64,000 bases of DNA, from assembly GCA_023055425.1 (NCBI GenBank), contig JALGPY010000003.1:71089491-71153490 (forward strand), in the 5' to 3' direction. The notes below the pieces were generated by a model, which saw only the letters and a list, made by a program, of their open reading frames with translations, did not search any database and was not told the DNA's origin. The stretch is from Linanthus parryae (lineage: Eukaryota > Streptophyta > Magnoliopsida > Ericales > Polemoniaceae). The position numbers and the translations under genes were made by a program. Shown here piece by piece: positions 55,404-64,000 of the stretch. Each line of letters begins with the position of its first letter. Position 1 is the stretch's first letter.

Positions 55404-57028
55404 TGGAATTCTACAATGCGAAAAATATGCAATTTTAGTATTTTTGAACAATTTAACTATATTCAACAATGACTAGTTATTTAATATAGCTCCACTTATT
55501 TTTCAGATTAATAGCCCTCACCATTAATGCGGAAAATATCATAAATATTTTCTAGTGAGTCCAAGATTCATATTTCACTTCTTCTTGAGCTTGCTTTGGC
55601 AAGTCACCCAAGAATTGGTTATTTAGGTAGGAACCATTCCAATTGCATCCCATGAAACTCTTGGTCCGATTAGGCGAATAATTCTTTATTCTTTATCCTT
55701 TAGATAACACCTAATTGTCATGCCTCTAGGCTCATCAATCCAATTGATTTTACTCAGTTGCGTCCAACCACTTGCTTCAACAATCACACATTACTTTCTT
55801 GTGTCGTCCTCAACATACCAAGGTAAATTAAATTGCCTTGCTTTAGCAAGCCCGAATTTAATAGACCTTGATCATGAAGGGTGTTTAGGCAAGAGAAGGC
55901 AAAACACAATATTTCCATTGAGGGATTTTAATAGTCATTATTTGTTTAGTTGATCCCATCAACATGATAAACTTATTTGGATTGGGCAATCCACAATAAA
56001 AGATCAAACTTGTTTATTATTATCTTATTAACGTTTTGCTAGTATCGCCATAAACTCAAAAAAAATTAACAAGACATAAATAAAAAACATCCACAAAAGA
56101 AAAAATAACGTGGCTTTGATATGGCCCCTAGACTAAGATATTATCAAGCCAATGATAATATCTATATGCCCTAAAGTTTCAAGCCCATCTCCATGTGCTC
56201 CACCATAGCTGCGCGCGTCTAGGATGGGAACTTCATTGTCTTTGTGGCTTCTTTGGTCCTTTGGTCTTCTTCTCCATGCTCTTGGCTATCATCTAAATAT
56301 TTATAATTCTAGCCTAACATCTAGAATAAATAAATAATTAAAACCTCACATGTTGAGAAGATGATCAGCTCGCAGGCCATAAAATTAACTAACTATTAGA
56401 TTAATTTGATCAGCTCGCAGGCCGTAAGCCAAATCACAAACAAACTTAAATATCCACAACCTAGGCCATATCCATCCACCATGAAACAAAGCACATAATA
56501 CAGTTAAAACCAATTTTTAACGCGCTTGTTCAATTTTAATTGAAATCGGGTAATTAGGGTCACAACGGTCCAATGGGGTCCAACCTAGACCTAGTCCGAA
56601 CACCTATGGACCGCCGCACGCCACCTCGAGCCGGCCCTAGGCCGGCAGCCCCTAGGTGACCCGCGACCTAGCTTCGCGCGCAAGGAAGAGGGGGTCAGGG
56701 GCTAGGGTTTCGGCCCTAGCTTCCTTCCCCTTCCTTCCTTGTTGCCCAAGTTTGGTTGTTTCCATAAAGTTGTTTCCATGATTGAAAAACCCCTTTTTCC
56801 AATTATGTGCCCAAGAACCCTAATTTTCAAGAACCCAATTATTCACATCCTATGTGATCAAACTAACCAATTTACACATCCAATGTTAAATTAGATCTTG
56901 TTTTTCTTTAATCAAATTCAATTTGCATCTACTATGCCAATTAATTTCAGTTTCGCGTAATATGAATAAAACTGTGTATAAACTGAAATCGTAACACATC
57001 AAAATCATGTTATGCGCTACGACCTGTG
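55404..57028 (-). other. Element B leader
   Basis: Untranslated leader of 1.6 kb, alignable with the A leader (shared TCGCAGGCCGTAA, TTTAACGCGCTTG) but diverged. No gene recognised. Confidence 0.65.
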
Positions 57029-57040
57029 GCTCTGATACCA
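57029..57040 (-). other. Primer-binding site of element B (tRNA-iMet)
   Basis: GCTCTGATACCA one base before the LTR start at 57042, as in element A. Confidence 0.88.
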
Positions 57041-57041
57041 C

Positions 57042-57882
57042 TGTTGGGTTTTGACGTTGGTTAGGCAGTGGAATAACAAAACTTTTCCTACTCAAATCCC
57101 ACCAAGGATCACAGGAAGAGCCATCATAACATGATAAGAGCATAGAAGATGTGTACCTTAGTTTGGGAGATCACACGAAGAATAGTGTCTTCGTCTCTAT
57201 GAATATCCACACCTTGGATTCTTGATTGGATTCCTTCTCATCGCGATGTGCTAGCAACGGAAGAAGTAGGAAGAGATCACGCAAACTGAGGAGGAGGCCG
57301 CGCCTACAGGGAGGTCGACGGCGTCGGGTAGGGGGACGGGTGGGAGCTTCGGCTCCTTCCTTGTATCTCTCTCTTTATTTGTTATGTTCTCTAAATAATG
57401 ACTTTTCTTGAGAATTATCAAGCTAGAGTTCCATTATATAATAATAACTCTTTATTAACTATATGAAGGCCCCAATACTAATCATGACCTTACATGGATT
57501 AACCCACTTGCAATTTATTCCTACTAAGTTTGCTTGTGGTTGCGTTATGATCATTTTATTAATTAGTCCAACTAATAAATACCTACATCCAGTTTAATCC
57601 ATCCGGTGTGTGACCCCATAGGTTTCTACTTATTTGGTAGTAACTTATAACTAACATGGAGCAGTGTCTAGCAACACATCCATGCCACCCAACTAATAGA
57701 AATAAGTCAGTGATCCCGAAAAACCTTGTGCCAAATGTATTATCTCTTTGTCTCTACATCCGGATTGGACACGAGACATAAAATTCACACTCGTATATGC
57801 AATCCATAGTTTCTCGATCCTGGGGTTATACTTATGCGAGCAGATAACATCAATATCACCATATTGATTTATCTGAGTTTGG
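57042..57882 (-). mobile_element. Element B, 5' LTR, truncated
   Basis: Starts TGTTGGGTTTTGACGTTGG and follows the left B LTR until ATCTGAGTTTGG at 57882. There the sequence changes to another LTR. The remaining 0.55 kb would lie beyond that element, outside the window. Confidence 0.85.
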
Positions 57883-59390
57883 TGATAGCACCTTTTAGGG
57901 GCTATAATTATTTAGCATTTACCACATGTTAATAGGTATTTGAGAATGATCTGAGCCTAATGTTAGATAATAAAGGTCGTTTTATCACTTGTTGTTCACC
58001 ATGTGCTATGTTGTTAGGCCGGGCGTTTTCCATGCATATTTTATTGTTATTTGTCAAATATAATCGCTTGGTATGTTTGTTCATGTTGTTTTGGCAGGAA
58101 CGGATGCTAATCGGTTGATAGAAAGCATGGAACAAACTTCAGAAACAACGAGAGCTCAAGTGGAGTGAAGAGAAGCCGAATTGGAGGAGCTTGGATGACC
58201 ACTATGCACTATTTTGATAATATCCGGAGTTCCGCAACTCATTTGGGGGTGAGACCAGTGCCATATGAAAGTAGACACAGGGAAGGACGACCTAGGGACG
58301 GAAATAATCACCATTCACGCCTATTGAGAGCCACGATCGAGGAAGAGAGCAAGGATACTTCATTGGGAGCAACCTCAAGCAAGGGGAAGAGCCCGAATCG
58401 CGCCAATCTTCACGATTTCTAGCGTTTGATCTCTCCTTCCCTCTTTTCATCACTTGTGTGGAGAAACTATCTTGTTCTACTAGTTTCATACGATTAGCTA
58501 GACGTTTACTAGGCTTCTCTAGAAATCCTAGGTTTTATGTAGACAATATGTTTTCCGAATTTTAGACTTGTCTCATGCTTTTGGATTTCGATCTTTTGGA
58601 TGAAGTTTAATTTCATGAGTTGTTAATGAGTGTAGTCTATTGACACGACTATGTTAGGAGTTGATATTCATGAACTTAGGGTTTATTCTTAGATTGTAGT
58701 CTTGCTTAAAGTTAATATTTGTTTTAGCTAATTGTTCATATGCTATGCTTAATCCTTAGCAAGAATGGAGTAATTAACCGGACTTGTTAATTAGCTAGCG
58801 AGTGCGTGAGAGCGACATAGACCTAGCTGTGATGAGATATTAACAAGAATCCTTAATCACTGAGACAGAGAAGAGAAGTGTGTAGAATTGGCCTTAGTGT
58901 GTAGATTCGGTAGGATATAGTGAGGTGTTCGTGTGGTGGTGGTCTGAGAGGACATCATTCTGTGCCCTTTTGTTAGCCTAATAGAACGGACCGGTAGATG
59001 TAGGTGGACCGACACGACACCAAGTAAACCGTGACGTAGAACGACATGAGACCGAGAGGAGATTGTCAGTGCTATTACCCGGCTTAACTAGAATAGGATT
59101 AACGTGTTACATAGTTAATCCGGAAATCATCTACATTCCTAGGTGATCTAGAGATTTCCTAGTTTCTCCATTTTTGTTTAATAAAACTAAAAACCCAAAA
59201 AAATATTAGTTTAGTTGTTTATTTCCATTATTAATCAATCACAATTCTTCCTCCCAGTTAACGTACTCTTAACTAATAACTAATTAAATAATCTCATTCT
59301 TGTCCTCGTGGGATCGATAACTCGGGGTTGAAATATTACCCTATATTACTTGAACCGTGCACTTGCGGTAACACATAAGAAAGCGTGTCA
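57883..59390 (+). mobile_element. 5' LTR of an Athila-like or LARD Ty3/gypsy element
   Basis: The 1508-bp unit TGATAGCACCTTTTAGG ... AGAAAGCGTGTCA ends six bases before a tRNA-Asp primer site and starts where the B LTR breaks off, so both limits are supported. The 3' LTR is not in the window. The frame 58165-58422 inside the LTR has no recognised domain. Confidence 0.8.
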
Positions 59391-59396
59391 AGTTTT

Positions 59397-59413
59397 TGGC
59401 GCCGTTTCCGGGG
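59397..59413 (+). other. Primer-binding site complementary to tRNA-Asp
   Basis: TGGCGCCGTTTCCGGGG matches the Athila-type site TGGCGCCGTTGCCGGGG, complementary to the 3' end of plant tRNA-Asp, with one change. It sets the orientation (plus strand) of this element. Confidence 0.85.
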
Positions 59414-59547
59414 ACAGCGGTAGATTATTTAGTGAGGGGTTAGTTTAGATTACTTTTCTTTTAGTTTGTTTTATTTTCTTTCTATATCTGTGCTTCACGG
59501 GTTTCTTGTGAGTTTGTTTTTGCAGGAACACAGGAAGCAGGAGACGT

Positions 59548-60535
59548 AATGAGCATGTGGAGCGTTGAGGATTATGTGGGGGATCTCTGATTACCCCTAC
59601 TACTGTGCTAAATGCAGAGTTTGGCACATTGATGACACATGCTCAATGATTTGGTGCTACAAATGCAAGAAGGATCACAAGTATGAAAACACATGCATAT
59701 TCGATCCAACACAGCTTCATCAGCATCAAGAGGACTCATCAGCAAGCATGGAAGACTTGCACAATATTATGGGGGAGATCCAAGCGCGCATCACAAGGAT
59801 GTCCCTTGTTACAGATGAACCACAAGCGAAGCCTGTACCACATGCCATCGAGCCCTTAATTGAGCCTCTATGGTCACCACCACAAGATGGTTCGGATGAA
59901 ACTCATTGGCTACTTGCTGTGGATGCAAAGGACACTGAAGGCTAGGATGGAGAAAGAACGAGAATCCGAATCTCAAGCTGCAGTTGTGGAAGAAGAGGCA
60001 CATGAGCCGGGCAAAGAATGCAGTGTCCATGAACCATTGGTGGACTCTGCCATTTATAAGTACTCAGACTCTGATTCAGACTGTGGTGGAGTTGTGTGTC
60101 CAACAATAGAGGAGGCGATGCTCGCTGTAAGGAAATCTCAAATTATCTTACAGCCTTGGCATGATTGGGATGACACATACATTGAGAGCTTGTGGGGGTG
60201 CTGATGATGAAGCTGATGAAACACTTGTGATTGTTGTTATTGAGGCATTGGAAATCAGCAAGTGTGGGGGTATAGATGAGATGCATGTGTCGATTGAAGA
60301 GCATTTAGCACCAGAAAGGTACTACTGGGATGATTTCATGGCCATAGACTCATTTGAGCCCAGTGGAACTTTGTTGAAGTTCATCAAGAGGATCAAGTGC
60401 AAGATGAAAAGAGTCGACTTCTATAATTGCTCACCATCTTCTTTGCACAGGGGTGCACCTCGTGAGAAGAAAGTCATTGAGAAAAGATGGTGGAAGAAGA
60501 AGAAATGGAGAGTTAAGCATCCTTCACTATCCTAG
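59548..60535 (+). pseudogene. Broken Cys/His-rich ORF of the Athila-like element
   Basis: Three overlapping frames (59565-59945, about 59860-60204, 60161-60535), and perhaps a short start at 59548, form one ORF with at least two frameshifts. Near its N-terminus are two knuckle-like motifs in a row, CAKCRVWHIDDTC and CYKCKKDHKYENTC (C-x2-C-x3-H-x4/5-C, close to but not the gag CCHC spacing). An acidic middle follows (SDSDSDCGG), with IVVIEALEISKCGG and a basic C-terminus (KRWWKKKKWRV). I do not recognise the protein. Its position after the primer site suggests a gag-like or RNA-binding role for a non-autonomous element, which is inference only. Confidence 0.5.
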
Positions 60536-61120
60536 ACGGTTGAGGTAACCGGGTCAGGCCATCGACCTTAAATTACAAGCGCTTCTTGGGAGGCAACCCA
60601 ATGTAGAGTAGAGTATGATATTTTTTTTCGTTTTTGTTTTTGAGCTCTCCATATTTGATTGTGAGGGGTGAGAGAGATTTTTTTTTTAATATTTTCTATG
60701 AGTGTACAGGACACTGGTACCGAAAACTCTCCGGATTCCCATTCTTGATGCATGTGCACGATTTTGCATGCAAAACGAGGAAAAACAAGCTTACCGGGAG
60801 AAAATATTTTGATAAAGAAGCTACTCGAGGTCGAGGAGTAGCAAATGAGTCATAAGGATCACGGTAGCAAGTTGGAGTATCAGGGTTGCACGCATCGGAA
60901 TCCGGAGTGGAGAAAGTTAAAGAGCTTGAGGAGGTGAGATTCTTGAACAAGGAGAAATTTTTTGGTAAGAAACGGAAAAATCCCCGGATTTGGGAATTTT
61001 TCGGTCAAAAATGGATTCCTCGTCGAGTGTGGAGTCTAACGGTTCAAGAATCGCGCGGATCGGATACTGGATGAAGAAGATAGAGCGAAAACAAAACGGG
61101 CGAAAAGCAGTGATTTCGGG

Positions 61121-61250
61121 ACTCATTTCGGGCCGAAATGGGGGCCGAAATCAATGCATTTAGGCCCGAAATCAAACATCATCATTGTTTTGAAAAGCTA
61201 CAGTGATTTCGGGCCCCATTTTGGGCCGAAATGGGGGCCGAAATCGGGTA
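61121..61250 (+). repeat. GGGCCGAAATGGGGGCCGAAATC repeats
   Basis: The word GGGCCGAAATGGGGGCCGAA occurs at about 61130 and 61223, with further CCGAAATC and inverted GATTTCGGGCC words between. It is a small local repeat cluster in the internal region; role unknown. Confidence 0.55.
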
Positions 61251-62969
61251 GCTTGGTCCGATTTTGGGGGTGTTTTTTGGTATTTTCTTTATTGTTTAAA
61301 GCCATATCCGGCCATAAAGGGTAAAAACACCCCAAACATGGATCAAACCCCACTTTTCTTCATCTTCTTCCTCACAAACCTTCAAAAACACCCATACATC
61401 CATACACCCAAATTTTCAAAACTCAACCAAATTCAAAAATTTTTGTTGGGTTTTGCTCCTTGCAAACCCAACAACAACATTAACTCTTGAGTTTTTGAAA
61501 GATAGGGCTTTGTTTGAGTGTGGGGGAATTCAAAGAGAAAGAGCTCCAAGAACTTAAATATTCCAATTCGTTAATTTGGAGGGGGATTCGGCCAAAGATC
61601 AAAGAGGAACTTAAGACGGGGACACCGAGGAGCTTAAGGGAATACTCATGCCTTCACTAGCTCGTGTTTCCGAAAAATTGGGTACAATTTTCTCTCTCTC
61701 GGATTTAATTCTTGCTTAGGAAATCTTATGACTTAATTTCTTGAAAAATTTTACTTGCTCATACTTGGATTATTGGATACTTTTTTAGCTCACTCCGACT
61801 AGACCTCACGTGCACTCACTCCGACTAGACCCACCGGCCCTACGCTTGAGCAGTCGAGTCCTCTTTATTTCACCTTATATTTCGTTGAGGAAAACGAAGC
61901 GCTTAAGTGTGGGGGAGTTTTTAGCTATCCGCTAGTTAGCCTTTGCATAGCCATTGCATAGCCTTGTTACATGTAGCTTAGAAAGTCGCGTTTGCATGTA
62001 GATGTCGAGTCGGTTAGTTTTGCATGTGCACGTTTATTTTATGCATTGTATATTATTGTTGCACTTTATTTATTGAGTCCACCTACCATACTTTGTTAAT
62101 TAGTCGAGTTGGCCTGTTACATACAGCGTCTAAAAAGAAAAAAAACAAAAAAATTAAAAATTCAAGAAAAACCTAAAAATTGATTTTTTTTTGAGAAAGG
62201 GCAATTGGAGAGAGTAAGCGTGGAGAGGGCTCAATGATAGTATTTCCTAGTTAGTATGAAAATCTGAGGTGAGGTAGACACGCAAGAATCTGGAGTAGGA
62301 AGACTTATAGGGCCAATGCACTTGAGAGTTGTGAGTAGCTGTCTCTCAAACTAGTTATCCTACTAGCACTACACCACCGTCACTTAGGTAGTCGTCAACC
62401 CTCCTCGTAGTGGCAACGGAACAGCTGTGCGAGTGATTTTTATGGGGACCTCACGTCCCGTCTCCATCGCCTAGGTCCACTAGTTATCCCAATTTGATCC
62501 ATTTACCCCTTTTATTCACAACCTCTAGCCTAGGAAGCCGTTCCTTGTGACTCCTATCACTAGTTAGAATGGTGCCTTCCTATGCGTCATGATAGAGGGA
62601 GTTGAGTTAGGGAGGTTCGATGAGGGTTAGCTGATTTGATACATCTTGAGTGGACATTCTTACATGTCATCTTTTGAGGGGATGTGAGGGTGAGTTAGAG
62701 ACGGCAGCACATTTCAGTGTGGCGGTGAGTCGTGTCCTTACACCACGATCACAGGTGGAGTGCCATAGTGCATGATACTTTTTTCGCACGTCATGGGGGT
62801 AGGGGTTGATTGATCTAATAGGAGGACGTGCTTGTGCTTCAGTCACATTCTGTATATCGTAGGTGATGAGGAGGATTGGCTGGAATTAGCACGTGTTACA
62901 TTGACTACAGGGTTGTTGATATGGTTTACATTGAATGTGGCTGTGTCGATATCTATATTAATTACATCA

Positions 62970-63610
62970 TTGATTCTACACGTTCCACCCCTACGTTATT
63001 TGATTTGACGGATTGATCGCCTCGGATATTTATTACTATTGTCAGCTCCATGTGATTTATTGTGTTGAAAAAAAACACAGAAATTAGAAAAAAAATACAG
63101 AAATTGAAAGTGAAAGGAATAAAGGAGAAAACTTCATGAGACCGAGGGAGATTGTCAGTACTATTACCCGGCTTAACTAGAATAGAGTTAACGTGTTACA
63201 TAGCTAATCCGGAAATCGTCTACAGCCCTAGGTGATCTAGAGAGGCCTAGTTTCTCCTTATTTGTTTGATAAATTGAAAAAACCAAAAATATTAGTTTAG
63301 TTGTTATTTTATTTCAGTCACCTGTTTGAGGGTGAAAAATGTTTAAATCACAATCTCTTCCTCCCATTTACTGTACGCTAAACTAATCGCTTAATTAAAT
63401 AATCTCAAGCTTGTCCTCGTGGGGGCGTCGACACATATTTGACTATATTAGTTGATTTGACACATTCCCCCCCTACGTTATCTATATTGATTGGATCTCC
63501 TTGGATATTACTATCGTATTGGTGGCTCCATGTACTTATTGAGAATGAAATTGAAACTGAAAAAAAAAAGAAAAGAGAAAAACAGAAAGTTCAAATTGAA
63601 ATGCAATAGG
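62970..63610 (+). repeat. Duplicated internal segment around an LTR-like fragment
   Basis: About 62975-63120 (CCCCTACGTTATTTGATTTGA ... GCTCCATGTGATTTATTG) and 63460-63600 (CCCCTACGTTATCTATATTGA ... GGCTCCATGTACTTATTG) are diverged copies about 490 bp apart. Between them lies an LTR-like fragment. Confidence 0.6.
63128..63424 (+). repeat. Internal copy of the LTR 3' part
   Basis: From GATTGTCAGTACTATTACCC through CTTGTCCTCGTGGG this stretch matches 59050-59312 of the 5' LTR with scattered changes. It stops before the terminal GTGTCA, so it is not a complete LTR. It is embedded in internal DNA of the same element. Confidence 0.7.
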
Positions 63611-64000
63611 GAGCCAGAAAATTAAACTTCATGAAGACCGAGGAGATGAGCTATTGTGCGAGATCACTTCTTCACATTTGTGGCCGCGAGAACGACGTTA
63701 CACCAAGATTGAGGGAATGAGGACCGGAGTAGTTAGTTCGGTGGGGTTCCTTGGATTTTGGTGAGGGAGTGTGAGAATCGGGTTTTGTGAGTTGTATCAT
63801 GACGTCTAGGACTGCGCTTCTAAATATCCTATCCTACCCGTCCTAAGTCGTCAACAATTGAAACCCATGGATAAATAGCTCGGATGGTAAGTGCTAGGGA
63901 TACGTTTGACGAGTGTGCGGAAGCAACTTATTTTGTGTTCGTGCCCGTTCTGTCTGACGAAACTGGCCACAAGTTCTACCGATCACCAAAGTTATATAAT

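Larger units (their letters stand above)
59391..64000 (+). mobile_element. Internal region of the Athila-like or LARD element (continues past the window)
   Basis: Apart from a broken ORF near the start there is no gag, protease, RT or integrase in 4.6 kb. The region is long, non-coding and patchy, as in large retrotransposon derivatives that depend on related autonomous elements. It holds GCGCTTCTTGGGAGGCAACC (60579-60598), a box commonly seen in Athila-type internal DNA, and repeated GTGTGGGGGAGTT words. The end was not reached. Confidence 0.7.

Overview
This window is nuclear DNA of a flowering plant, most likely a eudicot. It is a deeply nested pile of transposable elements with one intact ordinary host gene, a non-specific lipid transfer protein (12659-13291). 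The plant origin rests on Angela-like Ty1/copia elements primed by initiator tRNA-Met, a Tat-lineage Ty3/gypsy element with a second RNase H, an Athila-like tRNA-Asp primer site, Stowaway, hAT, Mutator and CACTA ends, and a plant-specific 8-cysteine LTP. The species cannot be named from the sequence.

Positions 1-14100 are a field of DNA transposons around the LTP gene. They include a Mutator-like element (100-2207) with 82-bp inverted ends and a 9-bp target duplication (TSD) that carries a fragment of a WAT1-type transporter gene; a CACTA-type end (4884); a hAT-type element (4975-6708, 8-bp TSD) with a Tourist-like MITE inside it (5607-5946); a probable degenerate gypsy LTR (8043-9640); a decayed hAT transposase (9641-10468) with its promoter and terminal region; two related Stowaway MITEs (11238-11489, 12052-12272); and a hAT-like MITE (13579-14083).

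From 14560 to the end there are nested LTR retrotransposons. A relic copia element (14560-15273) was entered by an old Angela-like element B (15274-57882, minus strand). B's 3' LTR then received (i) a young Angela-like element A, now LTR-internal-LTR-internal-LTR (15923-46748) inside a single CATCC TSD, and (ii) a 2.5-kb solo gypsy LTR (47289-49798, TSD CATAC). B's body also holds a solo LTR of the A family (51803-53229). The leader of A's first internal copy was hit very recently by a 15.3-kb Tat/Retand-like element C (22446-37704, TSD ACAGT; LTRs differ at 2 of 626 positions). B's 5' LTR is cut by a plus-strand Athila-like or LARD element (57883 to beyond 64000).

The most interesting system is in C. 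Read in its sense direction (minus strand) it is 5' LTR, gag, protease, RT, RNase H, second RNase H, integrase, hairpin-bearing repeats, a 54-bp tandem array, then a complete oppositely oriented gene, and the 3' LTR. That gene (23753-28039, plus strand) resolves into six exons joined by five GT-AG introns of 74-81 bp that keep a 1298-codon frame open. It encodes a plant-mobile-domain-like protein with an acidic middle and a C-terminal coiled coil. Because the retroelement's genomic RNA is antisense to this gene, its introns would not be removed during retrotransposition.
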